Shown here: positions 7,244 through 15,768 of the stretch, piece by piece
Position numbering within the stretch: position 1 is the stretch's first letter
How the letters are laid out: the number at the start of each line of letters is the position of its first letter
Source of the DNA: an uncultured bacterium
GTDB taxonomy: Bacteria > Bipolaricaulota > Bipolaricaulia > UBA7950 > UBA9294
DNA: 64,000 bases
Direction of reading: 5' to 3'
Assembly: GCA_903857865.1 (NCBI GenBank)
Contig: CAIOGO010000010.1
Location: forward strand, 124,001-188,000
Position numbers and translations under genes: made by a program
The notes under the pieces: model-generated
Database searches by the model: none
What the model was told of the DNA's origin: nothing
What the model saw: only the letters and a program-made list of their open reading frames with translations

Positions 7244-8496
7244 GCTACGACCGAGTCCGGGGAATGTACGACATTCTCCCCGACGAGATCCCTTGGTGGA
7301 GACTCGCCGAGGAGGCGGTGCGTGAAATCGCGCGTCGCTGCCACTACCACGAGGTGCGTTTTCCCGTCGTGGAGCCAACCGAGCTCTTCTCGCGCGGAAT
7401 CGGCGAGTCCACCGATGTAGTGACCAAGGAGATGTACACGTTCCCTGACCGGAAGGGGCGCAGCCTGACGCTGCGGCCGGAAGGCACGGCGTCGGTCGCC
7501 CGGCTCTACCTCACCCACGGGCTCGCGGCCAAAGCGCCATTCCAGAAGCTCTTCTACCTCGGACCGATGTTCCGCTACGAGAAACCGCAGAAAGGGCGCA
7601 ATCGTCAGTTCCACCAGTACGGCATCGAGGTCCTCGGAGTTCTCGATCCCGTGGTGGACGCCGAGGTCATCGGATTCGCCTGGTCGCTGATGGAGCACCT
7701 CGGCCTCGGCGGTCTGCGCCTGCGCCTCAACTCGATCGGCTGCTCCGAGGATCGCGCCACCTATCGCGAGATCCTGCGCGAGTTCTTCGCTCCGTCGGCC
7801 GATCGGATGTGCGCCGACTGCCGCCGCCGGCTCCTGGAGAACCCGCTGCGAATCCTCGACTGCAAGGAAGAGATCTGCCAGCCACTCATCGCGGGGGCGC
7901 CGGGCAGCATGGACTCGCTCTGCCCCGAGTGCGCCGGCCACTTCGCCGCCGTGCGCCAGTGGCTTGACCGGCTCGGTCTCCGCTACGACATCGACCCCCG
8001 CCTCGTGCGCGGCCTCGACTACTACACGCGAACGGTGTTCGAACTCGTGTCGTCCGACCTTGGAGCCCAAGATACGCTCCTCGGCGGCGGGCGTTACGAC
8101 GACCTGATCGAGATGCTCGGCGGCCCGCCCACTCCCGGAATTGGGTTCGCCGGCGGATTCGAACGCCTCGTCTTGGCGCTCCAGGAACGAGGCTGCAAGC
8201 CGCCCATCGAGCGCCTCGACCTGTACCTTGTGCCCTTCGGGGACGAGGGGCGTCGGGCGGGCCTTGCGCTCGCCGGGACTCTGCGGAAACGCGGCGTGTC
8301 CGTCGACCTTGACGTACGCGGACGCAGTCTTCGGAAACAGCTCGAGGCGGCGAACGAGATGAACGCGCGGCACGTGCTCGTCTTGGGCGACGAGGAGGCC
8401 CGGACCGGACGCGGCAAGGTGAAGGAGATGGACACGGGCGTCGAGCGGGAGTCTTCTCTCGACGTCGATGCCCTCATCACAGTCCTCGGAGGCTGA
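7240..8496 (+). CDS. hisS: histidine-tRNA ligase
   Basis: HisRS charges tRNA-His. The 418-residue protein has the class II core: the opening VRGMYDILPDE; motif 2 in PMFRYEKPQKGRNRQFHQ; the HisRS-specific LVRGLDYYTRTVFEL signature near residue 250; motif 3 in PGIGFAGGFERL; and a C-terminal anticodon-binding domain (about residues 325-415). A cysteine-bearing insertion (CADCRR, CKEEICQ, CPEC, residues 188-230) resembles the zinc-ribbon-like insert of some bacterial HisRS proteins. It starts within ribH and is followed after 12 nt by the adenosine-specific kinase-like gene. Confidence 0.96.
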   Translation: MSYDRVRGMYDILPDEIPWWRLAEEAVREIARRCHYHEVRFPVVEPTELFSRGIGESTDVVTKEMYTFPDRKGRSLTLRPEGTASVARLYLTHGLAAKAPFQKLFYLGPMFRYEKPQKGRNRQFHQYGIEVLGVLDPVVDAEVIGFAWSLMEHLGLGGLRLRLNSIGCSEDRATYREILREFFAPSADRMCADCRRRLLENPLRILDCKEEICQPLIAGAPGSMDSLCPECAGHFAAVRQWLDRLGLRYDIDPRLVRGLDYYTRTVFELVSSDLGAQDTLLGGGRYDDLIEMLGGPPTPGIGFAGGFERLVLALQERGCKPPIERLDLYLVPFGDEGRRAGLALAGTLRKRGVSVDLDVRGRSLRKQLEAANEMNARHVLVLGDEEARTGRGKVKEMDTGVERESSLDVDALITVLGG

Positions 8497-8508
8497 ACGG
8501 AGACGAGA

Positions 8509-8991
8509 ATGGACCTTAAGATTGTGCCCATGGAGAACCCCGACGGGTTGAACGTGATCCTCGGGCAGAGCCACTTCCTCAAGACGGTCGAGGATCTGCA
8601 CGAGGCGCTGATCAACTCGGTGCCCGGGATCCAGTTCGGCCTTGCCTTCTGCGAGGCGTCCGGCGACTGCCTCGTCCGCCACAGCGGCACCGAGCCTACC
8701 CTGGAGGCACTCGCAGTGCGCAACGCTGCGGCCATCGGCGCCGGGCACTCGTTCCTCATCGTGCTCGGGAACGCGTTTCCGATCAACGTCCTCGCCTCCG
8801 TCAAGGCCACCGTGGAGGTCTGCTCGATCTTCTGCGCCACGGCGAACGCTCTTGAGGTCGTGGTGGCGGAGACGCCGCAGGGACGTGGAATCCTCGGCGT
8901 CATCGACGGCGCCGCCCCGAAGGGCGTGGAGGGCGCGGACGGGGTGGCGTGGCGCAAGGGATTCTTGAGGAAGATCGGGTACAAATTGTAG
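8509..8991 (+). CDS. adenosine-specific kinase-like protein (DUF355 family)
   Basis: The 160-residue product matches from memory the small family typified by Pyrobaculum PAE2307, described structurally as an adenosine-specific kinase. Family features I can see are the N-terminal GLNVILGQSHFLKTVEDLHEAL, the GLAFCEASGDCLVRHSGTE loop, a GAGHSFLIVLGNAFPINVL strand-turn, an IFCATAN segment and the PQGRGILGVIDG loop. The family is mostly archaeal and thermophile-associated. Biological role is uncertain; a part in nucleotide or tRNA metabolism beside hisS is only a suggestion. An ATG at 8509 follows a weak GGAGACG ribosome-binding site. Confidence 0.8.
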   Translation: MDLKIVPMENPDGLNVILGQSHFLKTVEDLHEALINSVPGIQFGLAFCEASGDCLVRHSGTEPTLEALAVRNAAAIGAGHSFLIVLGNAFPINVLASVKATVEVCSIFCATANALEVVVAETPQGRGILGVIDGAAPKGVEGADGVAWRKGFLRKIGYKL

Positions 8992-9001
8992 CGGAGGATC
9001 G

Positions 9002-11836
9002 ATGAAGCTCAGACTACGCGGCGACGCAATTTGGAAGGGGCTTTTCCGCGTTGTCCGCTACCGGACGGTGTGGGTCGCCGCTGTCATCGCGGTCCTCGCC
9101 GCCTTCGCCTACATCTACACGCGCGACGTGCCGCTGCGAAGCTCGTACTTCGATCTCCTGCCGAAGAACGACCCGCTCATCCTCGCGTACCAAGAAAACC
9201 AGATCTACCTCGCCTCGACGGATTCGGTCGTACTTCTCCTCACGCTTCGCGATTCGGAGGGCATGACTCTCGACGAACGTAAGGCGACTCTGCTCCAGGC
9301 CGCGGAAGCGATCGCACGGCCCCTGCGCGCCGATCCGGAGTTCAAGTCCGTGATCTACCTCATTGAGCCGGCGCCCGCCATCCCCGACCAGTACGTCGCG
9401 CTGTGGCGCCTCGACAGAGAGAGTCTCGCCAAGATCGAGGACAGCGTCGCTCTCGTCCGCGAGTCGTTCGGACAGACCGTCGCGAGCGTCCCGACGGACG
9501 TGAACCTCGCCGGGGTGTACCACGCCACGAGCTCGATGGTCGACGACGTCGTGGCCGGCGGCTTCTCCTTCGCGAGCGGCGGCACGCCCCCCGATCTTTC
9601 GAGCCTCCTTACCCTCAACCAGGCTGTGCTCGCGGGCACCGACCGTCTCTCGGAGTTCCCGCGAATGACCGAGGCGGTGAGTCAGATTGCCGACCTGCTC
9701 GCGCCAACGGCTCAAGTCGCGCGCGAAGGGATCCCGTTCTTCTCCCGCGACGCGACGAGTCTCCTCATGAGCGCGTTGCCGCAACAAGCGGCTCAGGTGA
9801 GCGTCGCGTACTGCCGGAAGGTCCAAGAGACCCTCCAGAAGGACCTTGATCAGGTGGATCTCGCCGTGCTCGGGGTGACGGTCGGCGTCGCAGGCTCGTA
9901 CTCGTTGATCGCCGAGACGAACGACGTTGTTAGCCGCGACATGCAACGCACGGGGCTGATCACGGCCGCCGGCGTGATGGTCGTCTTTCTCATCTCGTTC
10001 GGCTCCGTCCTCTACAGTCTGATCGCCACGATTCCCCTCCTCGTCGCGCTCCTGTTCACGTCCGTGTGGACGAAGGGCGCGCTCGGAGGCTTCAACCTCC
10101 TCACCACGTTCGTTCCCTCGCTCATCCTCGGAATGGGTGACGACTTCGCCATTCACCTCATCTCGCGCTACACCGAGGAACGCAGCCACGGACTGACGTT
10201 CAGCAAGTCGTTGTTCATCATGCTGGCTCGCAAGGGGCCGGCCATCTTCCTCGGCGCCACGACGATCTTCCTCGTGTTCCTCGGCCTCCTCACCGCGCGT
10301 TCCCGCGCCCTGTTCGAGTTGGGCGCCATCGCCAGCGTCGGCATCATGCTCGCCATTCTCAGCGCCCTCGTGCTCATTCCGACGTTGCTGACGTTGTCAA
10401 GATTCCTGCGCGGCAGACGGCGGCGACGAGAGAAGGTCGCCGCGCTTTCCCCCCACTTCGCTGGCTTCTTCCGGGCGTTGACCCACCCCGTCGGGGCCAC
10501 AGTGGTCGTGGTGGTCATTGGCTGCGTCACCGGGCTCGCCCTGTACCTCGCCACCGGCGTGCGCTTCCAGTTCTCGTCGAACGACCTTGTCCCACGCACG
10601 CAAAGCAACGAGAACCTCGACAAGATCCTCACGTCGTTCGAACTCGGCGGCGCGAACGCGCAGCTCGGCACAAGCTTCCTCTTCTTCGCTAGGACGGAGG
10701 GAGAGATGGCGGAGTTGGGGCGCCGCCTCGCCGTGCACCCGCTCGTCTTGGCCGTAGACTCGGCAGTGCAGTACCTGCCGGCGAACCTTGCAGAGCAGCA
10801 GGCGGCGCTGCGCGAGGTGAACCTGACGGCCTACGCGGACCAGCTCGCCGCGCTCGATCGAAGCCTCGCGGCACGCGACGAGCTGCTTCTAGAAACCCGC
10901 ACCCTCTTGACGCGGTTGACCCTCGTGCAGTACGCAGCAACTCTGAATGGCTACGCCAAACTCGGTTTCCAGGCCTCCGAGGCCGAGGGCCAGCTCCTCG
11001 AGATTCAGACCGCGCTGCGCACGATCGACGTGCCCTCGGCGCGCGTTGCGACGCAGGAGCTCGAGTCTGCCGTCCGGTCGCTCGACACCCGGCTGGCCGG
11101 CGTTCGCGACCTTCCGCCCGCCGAGACGCTCCTACGCGACATTCTCCGCAGCCTCCCCGCCGAGATTAGGACACGCTACTTGACGGAAGACGGCCGCTAC
11201 ATCGTGCGCGCCCGCATGAGCCCCAACCTGTACGGCCGATCGAACCTGATCGGGTTCATCCAGTTCGCGGACTCGATTTCGTCCGACTATTTCGGCGTCC
11301 CGCTCGTCGTCCGCGACCTGGAGAGCGTGATGAAGCGCGACTTCTTCATCTCGACCGCCTTGGCCGCCCTTCTCATCTCGTTCATCGTGTGGCGGTCCTT
11401 CCGCACGCTGCCCAAGACGCTGCTCGCGCTCTCCCCCGTGATCCTCGGCTACGTGTGGATGCTCGGCGGGATGAGGCTTCTCGGCGTCCACTTCAACTTC
11501 ATCAACATCACGATCTCGCCGCTCCTCATCGGCCTGGGGATCGAAAGCGGCGTGACGCTCCTCTTTCGCTACAAGGAAGAGCAAGAGAAGGACCGACACG
11601 ACGCCATGGTCCGCGCCGGAGCGACGACGATCGTCGCTATTCTGGCCTCCATGTTCACGACGATGCTCGTTTTCGCATCGCTCCTGCTCGCGCGCACGCC
11701 GGGGTTGCGTTTCCTCGGGACGTGCGCCCTGCTCGGCATCGGGTTCTCGCTCCTCATCACGATCGTCTTCATCCCCGCCGCCACGGCCCTCACGCATCCG
11801 GGCGAACGCGCGAGGAAGGGGACCGCGACCGACTGA
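9002..11836 (+). CDS. RND/MMPL-family membrane exporter
   Basis: The 944-residue protein has the two-fold RND layout. A first helix (residues 23-40) is followed by a periplasmic domain of about 270 residues. Next come a six-helix bundle (about 315-470) containing the sterol-sensing-like segment GMGDDFAIHLISRY, a second periplasmic loop with long coiled helices (about 560-760), and a second bundle (about 780-935) with GLGIESGVTLLFRYKEE. The paired GD/GIES acidic helices are the proton-relay positions of MMPL/HpnN-type transporters. Substrates in this family are lipids, hopanoids or other hydrophobic molecules; which applies here is unknown. It follows the previous gene by 10 nt with GGAGG upstream. 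Confidence 0.9.
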   Translation: MKLRLRGDAIWKGLFRVVRYRTVWVAAVIAVLAAFAYIYTRDVPLRSSYFDLLPKNDPLILAYQENQIYLASTDSVVLLLTLRDSEGMTLDERKATLLQAAEAIARPLRADPEFKSVIYLIEPAPAIPDQYVALWRLDRESLAKIEDSVALVRESFGQTVASVPTDVNLAGVYHATSSMVDDVVAGGFSFASGGTPPDLSSLLTLNQAVLAGTDRLSEFPRMTEAVSQIADLLAPTAQVAREGIPFFSRDATSLLMSALPQQAAQVSVAYCRKVQETLQKDLDQVDLAVLGVTVGVAGSYSLIAETNDVVSRDMQRTGLITAAGVMVVFLISFGSVLYSLIATIPLLVALLFTSVWTKGALGGFNLLTTFVPSLILGMGDDFAIHLISRYTEERSHGLTFSKSLFIMLARKGPAIFLGATTIFLVFLGLLTARSRALFELGAIASVGIMLAILSALVLIPTLLTLSRFLRGRRRRREKVAALSPHFAGFFRALTHPVGATVVVVVIGCVTGLALYLATGVRFQFSSNDLVPRTQSNENLDKILTSFELGGANAQLGTSFLFFARTEGEMAELGRRLAVHPLVLAVDSAVQYLPANLAEQQAALREVNLTAYADQLAALDRSLAARDELLLETRTLLTRLTLVQYAATLNGYAKLGFQASEAEGQLLEIQTALRTIDVPSARVATQELESAVRSLDTRLAGVRDLPPAETLLRDILRSLPAEIRTRYLTEDGRYIVRARMSPNLYGRSNLIGFIQFADSISSDYFGVPLVVRDLESVMKRDFFISTALAALLISFIVWRSFRTLPKTLLALSPVILGYVWMLGGMRLLGVHFNFINITISPLLIGLGIESGVTLLFRYKEEQEKDRHDAMVRAGATTIVAILASMFTTMLVFASLLLARTPGLRFLGTCALLGIGFSLLITIVFIPAATALTHPGERARKGTATD

Positions 11837-11973
11837 GACTCCACCGGCGCACCACCGGCGGCAGCCCGTCGGGCGACGCCTTCACACGCTTGCCATCGCC
11901 GAATCGCGATCTCTCCACGCGCCTCCCCTACGGTGAGGTCATAGCTCTGCGGACGAGAGGAGACGAAAACCAC

Positions 11974-12339
11974 ATGCAGGACAACGGAGAGGATAGAAGG
12001 CGGCGACCGATACGACTCGAATGGCTGCTCTCGCGGGTCGATCACGTGGCAGCGTGGATCTCAGCCGCGATCATGGTCCTCTACATCGTGAGCGGATACG
12101 GAATGACCCAGGCCGCCCGCGCTCAAACGCTCACCGGAGGCCTGATGACGCCGGGGCGGGCCTTCACGTTGCACAACAACCTCTACATCCCACTCCTGAT
12201 CACGTTCGCCTTCCATACGTTCATGGGTCTGCGCCGCGTCCTGATTCGGACCACAAGACGCAAGCTCGTCGCGGGGTGGATGACTGCGGGAATCGGAGCC
12301 GTGGCGCTCGCCTACTTCGCGCTTCTCGGGGGAGTCTAG
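11974..12339 (+). CDS. small three-helix membrane protein, cytochrome b-like
   Basis: The start is the ATG at 11974, after a GAGGAGA ribosome-binding site; upstream sequence in this frame belongs to the antecedent gene. The 121-residue product has a charged N-terminus and three hydrophobic helices at about residues 26-44, 60-84 and 99-120. Helix 2 carries histidines about 17 residues apart (LHNNLYIPLL to FHTFMG) and the loop before it is basic. That spacing resembles di-haem or quinone-binding membrane anchors (cytochrome b561, DUF4405 or SdhC-like), but partner histidines in the other helices are lacking, so haem binding is only possible. No reductase partner is adjacent. Confidence 0.7.
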   Translation: MQDNGEDRRRRPIRLEWLLSRVDHVAAWISAAIMVLYIVSGYGMTQAARAQTLTGGLMTPGRAFTLHNNLYIPLLITFAFHTFMGLRRVLIRTTRRKLVAGWMTAGIGAVALAYFALLGGV

Positions 12340-12382
12340 CGGCCGCGGCTCCGACGCGGACGGCGCCGAGATGAAAGAAGGA

Positions 12383-12410
12383 AGGGCCACGGGCGGATGC
12401 CCGAGGCCCT
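12383..12410. terminator. bidirectional terminator between convergent genes
   Basis: A stem of 12 positions with one A-A mismatch (12383-12394 with 12399-12410) and a GGAT loop. On the minus strand it is followed by a pyrimidine-rich CCTTCCTTCTTTC run. It separates the small membrane protein gene from the TatT-like gene. Confidence 0.65.
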
Positions 12411-12433
12411 AGCGCTTCAGATGAGAATGAAGT

Positions 12434-13345
12434 CTAGAGGTGCGTCTGAACTTCGGCGAGCAGCTTCCGCGCGTTGTCTTGCGCGTAGGCGTTCATGAGC
12501 GGGTACTTGGTGCCGATCGGCTCGGCAAGCACGGCCTGAAGCACGGCAGCAGCCTCGGCCCACATGTCCTTCTCCATGTAGTAGAACTCGGCGATGAACG
12601 TGCGGTTCTCAAAGTACTCGTTCGCTCCAACGAGCGCGGGCTGGCAGTCGCCGCAGGCGCTGCAGACGGGTTCGGTCACGACGTGGCAGAGGAATTGGAG
12701 CGCCTTATCCATGTCCTTGCCGATCGGAAGGCCGGACCAGTAGGCGCCGAGCGAGCGGTACGAGCCGCCGGCAACGTAGCCTGGATCCAGCTCGAGAGTG
12801 CGCTCGGACATCGCCTGCGTCTTCGCCGGCACGCCGGCGAACACAGCCGCGAGCGCGTTCTTCTGCGACACGCGCAGCCAGTTGGCCGTCGCCCAGTAGA
12901 GGGCGGCGACGTCGGTCTCGGCCTTGGCGGCGTCGACGAAGCCCTTCTTCTCGAGTTCGGCGAACGCGGGGTTCATGCGCAGGCTCTTGAGTCCCCAGTG
13001 CTTGCCCCTGAGGTAGGTCGCCTCGTTCGTCTCGGGGGTGTAAAACACGTTCGCCAGGGTGTAGTACGCCTGAGACAGCTTCGTGACGACGTCCTTCAGG
13101 CTGGCGTCGACGACGAATTTGCCTACATCTTCTTCGTTCTCTTCGTTCAGGGCGTCGGTCACGCCGAGCGCCGAACGCAGGGTGCTGATGACCTCGAGCA
13201 GTTGCTCGCGCCCCGCGTCGGTGTAGGTCACAGCGATGTTGTCGTTCTGGAAAAGGGCGAGCGCCTCGCCAAGCGTCATCGCAAGGCCGCTCGCGCCGAT
13301 CGCACAGAGGGTAACCAGCGCGAGCCCAAGAATCTTCTTCATCAT
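12434..13345 (-). CDS. secreted TatT-like (TRAP-associated TPR) protein, paralogue 2
   Basis: The start is the ATG at 13345, six bases after a perfect AGGAGG (13352-13357). The 303-residue product has a Sec signal peptide (MMKKILGLALVTLCAIGASG) and a helical body. Sequence landmarks are KLSQAYYTLANVF, HWGLKSLRMNP, ETDVAALYWATANW, RTLELDPGYVAGGSYRSLGAYW. These resemble the TAtT/TatT component family of Treponema-type TRAP systems (TPR-like, periplasmic). A cysteine cluster, C-x9-C-x2-C-x2-C, sits near residues 200-215. The upstream gene encodes a clear paralogue. No TRAP permease or DctP-like protein is in the window, so a transport role is uncertain. Confidence 0.75.
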   Translation of the reverse strand: MMKKILGLALVTLCAIGASGLAMTLGEALALFQNDNIAVTYTDAGREQLLEVISTLRSALGVTDALNEENEEDVGKFVVDASLKDVVTKLSQAYYTLANVFYTPETNEATYLRGKHWGLKSLRMNPAFAELEKKGFVDAAKAETDVAALYWATANWLRVSQKNALAAVFAGVPAKTQAMSERTLELDPGYVAGGSYRSLGAYWSGLPIGKDMDKALQFLCHVVTEPVCSACGDCQPALVGANEYFENRTFIAEFYYMEKDMWAEAAAVLQAVLAEPIGTKYPLMNAYAQDNARKLLAEVQTHL

Positions 13346-13382
13346 GTTGGACCTCCTAGATAGAGTCCGCATCCTCATCGTC

Positions 13383-13455
13383 CCGGCCTTGCCGGTTCCA
13401 GCATTGCTGGTTCCGGCCTCGCCGGCTCCGGCATTGCCGGCTCCGGCCGCGCCGA
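13383..13455. repeat. array of five 15-bp units, each a mini-palindrome
   Basis: Units at 13383-13395, 13398-13410, 13413-13425, 13428-13440 and 13443-13455 each consist of a 5-bp stem and 3-nt loop, separated by 2-nt linkers. Four have perfect stems. Three are CCGGC/GCCGG and one is CCAGC/GCTGG, where both arms changed together so pairing is kept. The fifth is degenerate at one end. The array lies between the two TatT-like genes and would be transcribed with them on the minus strand. Confidence 0.85.
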
Positions 13456-13469
13456 TCTTGGCACCGAGC

Positions 13470-14414
13470 CTAGAGATGCTTCTCCACGTCCGCGAGGAGC
13501 TCGCGGGCCAGGACCTGGTCGAACGCGTTGTACAGCGGATAGAGATCGCCGACCAGCTCGTCGAGGATGCTCTGGAGCACGCGGGCAGCTTCGGTCCACT
13601 CGGACTTCTTCATCAGGTAGTACTGCGCGAAGATGAGGCGGTTTTCGAAGTACTGGTTGCAGTCGGGATCGAACGGGCACACGGCGCACTCAACGCAGGT
13701 CGCGGGTTCGGTGAGCACCGGACAGAGGTAGGACAGCGCGCGCGGCAGGTCTTGCCGATACTGGATCAGGGGTAGCGACGGCAGGCTGCCCCAGAATGCG
13801 GCGAGCGAGCGGTACGCGCCGTACGAGATGTACGCTGGGTTGATCTCGAGCGCTCGTTCGATCAACGCTTGAAGCTTCGGGGGATCGTTGCGGAAGACGG
13901 CGCCAAGAATGTCGGACTCGTCTTTGCGCGCCCAGTTGCCATACGTCCAATAGAGGGCCGCGACGTCGGTCTCCTGTTTGACCGCGTCGGCGAATTTGTC
14001 CCCGGATGTCTCGATCTGAGCGAACATCGGGTTCATCCGCAGGCTCTTCAGCCCCCACAGCTGCCCTCTGTCGAAGGCTGTCTTCGCCCCGTCCTCGCCG
14101 TGCAGGAACACGTCGCCGAGCGTGTAGTACGCCTGCGACAGCTTGTTCGCCAGATTCTTCTGCTCGACCGGGATGGCGAGCGCCGTGTAGTCGTCCTCGC
14201 TCGTCGGGTCGAACGAGGCCGTCACTCCCACCGCGTCCTCGAGAGCACTAATCGCGGTCTCGAGCGCACCGCGCCCGGCGTCGTCGTAGGTAATGGCCAC
14301 GTCCCCGTCGTCGGGAATGAGCGCCAGGGCGGCATCGAGCGCCGCGTCGGCCCACGCGAGGGGAGCGATCGCGAGGCAGATGATGCCAGCAAACAAAGCC
14401 ACTCGGTTCACCAT
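13470..14414 (-). CDS. secreted TatT-like (TRAP-associated TPR) protein, paralogue 1
   Basis: The start is the ATG at 14414 with AAGGAGG nine bases upstream (14424-14430). The 314-residue product has a signal peptide (MVNRVALFAGIICLAIAPLAWA) and the same landmarks as its downstream paralogue: KLSQAYYTLGDVF, LWGLKSLRMNP, ETDVAALYWTYGNW, RALEINPAYISYGAYRSLAAFW. It also has a cysteine group (C-x9-C-x2-C-x2-C-x4-C) at the equivalent place, followed by a shared EYFENR/QYFENR segment. The conserved cysteines suggest disulfides or a metal site. The duplication is old: the body is conserved but many positions differ. The pair is probably co-transcribed from the promoter at 14449-14477. Confidence 0.75.
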   Translation of the reverse strand: MVNRVALFAGIICLAIAPLAWADAALDAALALIPDDGDVAITYDDAGRGALETAISALEDAVGVTASFDPTSEDDYTALAIPVEQKNLANKLSQAYYTLGDVFLHGEDGAKTAFDRGQLWGLKSLRMNPMFAQIETSGDKFADAVKQETDVAALYWTYGNWARKDESDILGAVFRNDPPKLQALIERALEINPAYISYGAYRSLAAFWGSLPSLPLIQYRQDLPRALSYLCPVLTEPATCVECAVCPFDPDCNQYFENRLIFAQYYLMKKSEWTEAARVLQSILDELVGDLYPLYNAFDQVLARELLADVEKHL

Positions 14415-14448
14415 TCGGGTCCCCCTCCTTGCCTCTCGAATGGCCCTG

Positions 14449-14477
14449 ACTATAGCCGATCGCTTGAAGCGCTCAAA
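14449..14477 (-). promoter_or_regulatory. promoter of the TatT-like gene pair
   Basis: On the minus strand TTTGAG (14477-14472), 17 nt, TATAGT (14454-14449). The expected start near 14442 gives a leader of about 28 nt that includes the strong ribosome-binding site. Confidence 0.5.
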
Positions 14478-14493
14478 CTCGGGCACGGGTCGG

Positions 14494-14522
14494 TTGGCGG
14501 CCATCCGCGGCTGTGCTATCCT
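14494..14522 (+). promoter_or_regulatory. ferredoxin gene promoter
   Basis: TTGGCG at 14494-14499, 17 nt, TATCCT at 14517-14522. It gives a leader of about 25 nt with AAGGAGG at 14543-14549. Confidence 0.5.
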
Positions 14523-14554
14523 TCCGCCACCTCATCGATAGGAAGGAGGAGTCG

Positions 14555-14737
14555 ATGTCCAAGCCCGTTGTCGATCAGGACATGTGTGTTGGCTGCGGTC
14601 TTTGCGCCCAGGTGTGTTCGGACGTCTTCGAACTGAAGTCGGACGGCAAGGCCCACATCATCAAGGGCGCCGATTACGATGACGACTGCGTCCAGGACGC
14701 CGTCGATCAGTGCCCGGTCGGAGCGATCAGCGAGTAG
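14555..14737 (+). CDS. single [4Fe-4S] ferredoxin, Thermotoga-type
   Basis: A 60-residue soluble electron carrier. The ATG at 14555 follows a strong AAGGAGG; a longer frame upstream crosses the promoter. Cluster ligands are C-x2-C-x2-C in CVGCGLC and a distal Cys-Pro in CPVGAIS. Two further cysteines (AQVC and DDDC) sit where Thermotoga maritima ferredoxin has a structural disulfide, so this is likely the same one-cluster fold with a disulfide. It is monocistronic, with its own promoter and a hairpin after the stop. It may serve many oxidoreductases; no partner is adjacent. Confidence 0.93.
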   Translation: MSKPVVDQDMCVGCGLCAQVCSDVFELKSDGKAHIIKGADYDDDCVQDAVDQCPVGAISE

Positions 14738-14746
14738 AGTTGTCGG

Positions 14747-14820
14747 ACGCGGAGAGCCCCGCGGCTCGAAAGCCGCGCGTTCTCCGCGTTTGGCTTGGTC
14801 GCGCCCGCCACCGGGCGGGC
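14747..14820 (+). terminator. two hairpins after the ferredoxin gene
   Basis: The first hairpin pairs 14747-14755 with 14781-14789 (9 bp) and inside it 14760-14766 with 14771-14777 (7 bp, CGAA tetraloop). A short T-containing stretch follows. A second hairpin pairs 14803-14809 with 14814-14820. The first is a plausible terminator for the ferredoxin gene. Confidence 0.55.
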
Positions 14821-14830
14821 CGGCGGCTCA

Positions 14831-14859
14831 TTGTCTCCAACTCCCGTCAAGGCTAGGAT
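14831..14859 (+). promoter_or_regulatory. patatin gene promoter
   Basis: TTGTCT at 14831-14836, 17 nt, TAGGAT at 14854-14859, then GGGGAGGTGG just before the ATG at 14877. Confidence 0.5.
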
Positions 14860-14876
14860 GATGCCGGGGAGGTGGC

Positions 14877-15755
14877 ATGGCAAAACCGACGATCGGACTT
14901 GCTCTGTCAAGCGGCGGAGCGCGTGGGGCGGCACACATCGGCGTCCTTCGGGTTCTCGAGGAGAACGGCATCGTCCCCGATGTCATCGCCGGGACCAGCA
15001 TGGGCGCCTACGTCGGCGGAGCCTACGCGTCGGGAGCCTGTCTCGATGACTTGGAAGCTGCGTGGCGTTCCATGTCGGTCCTGCGAGCGGCAAAGACTCT
15101 TCTCCCGACGATCCCTTGGTCGGGATGGACGTCGGGCGGCGAGATTGTGCGCACCTTGCGGCGAACGTTCGGTGACCGCCGCATCCAGGATCTCGACCGC
15201 CCCTTCGCGGCGGTGGCGACCGATCTGGAGTCCGGGACGCCCTACGTCATCACCGAGGGGAGCCTTGTCGACGCCGTGCGAGCCAGCCTCTCGGTGCCCG
15301 GGTTGTTCACGCCCGTTTGGCTGGACGACCACCTGCTCGTCGACGGCGGCGTCTCGGACCCTCTGCCGCTCGACGTCGTGCGCGAGATGGGCGCCGACAT
15401 CGTCATCGCCATCGATGTCCTCGTCGACCCGGCGGAAGTCCACATGTCCGGTCTCCCGTACTTCGGGACCAAGGAGCGGCAGCTCGGAGTCGCCAAGAGT
15501 CCGCGTCCCGACGCGAGCTGCGCGCGCAGATACCACCCGAGCGTCTTCTCGGTCCTGTTCCAGATGTCGACCGTCTTCCAGAGGCGACTGTGCGATCTTG
15601 CTTTGGCCTCCTCCCCCCCCGACGTCCGCGTGAGGCCCGACTTCTCCGCGGATCCGCCCACCTACAGCCGCGTCGGCTGCGGAATCGAGGCCGGAGCGGA
15701 AGCAGCTCGACGTGCTCTCCCCGCGATCCGGCAGGCGATTGCCGCGGCCGGATAG
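14877..15755 (+). CDS. patatin-like phospholipase (RssA/YlbK type)
   Basis: The 292-residue serine acyl-hydrolase has all patatin landmarks: the glycine-rich oxyanion loop SSGGARGAAHIGVL near the N-terminus, the nucleophile motif GTSMG with Ser41, and the DGG motif carrying the catalytic Asp156. There is no signal peptide, so it is probably cytoplasmic or membrane-peripheral, acting on phospholipids or lysophospholipids. The region after residue 195 is variable and rich in Arg and Pro. It has its own promoter and a GGAGGTGG ribosome-binding site, and is followed 13 nt later by the EamA transporter. Confidence 0.9.
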   Translation: MAKPTIGLALSSGGARGAAHIGVLRVLEENGIVPDVIAGTSMGAYVGGAYASGACLDDLEAAWRSMSVLRAAKTLLPTIPWSGWTSGGEIVRTLRRTFGDRRIQDLDRPFAAVATDLESGTPYVITEGSLVDAVRASLSVPGLFTPVWLDDHLLVDGGVSDPLPLDVVREMGADIVIAIDVLVDPAEVHMSGLPYFGTKERQLGVAKSPRPDASCARRYHPSVFSVLFQMSTVFQRRLCDLALASSPPDVRVRPDFSADPPTYSRVGCGIEAGAEAARRALPAIRQAIAAAG

Positions 15756-15768
15756 GCCACGCCTGGAC

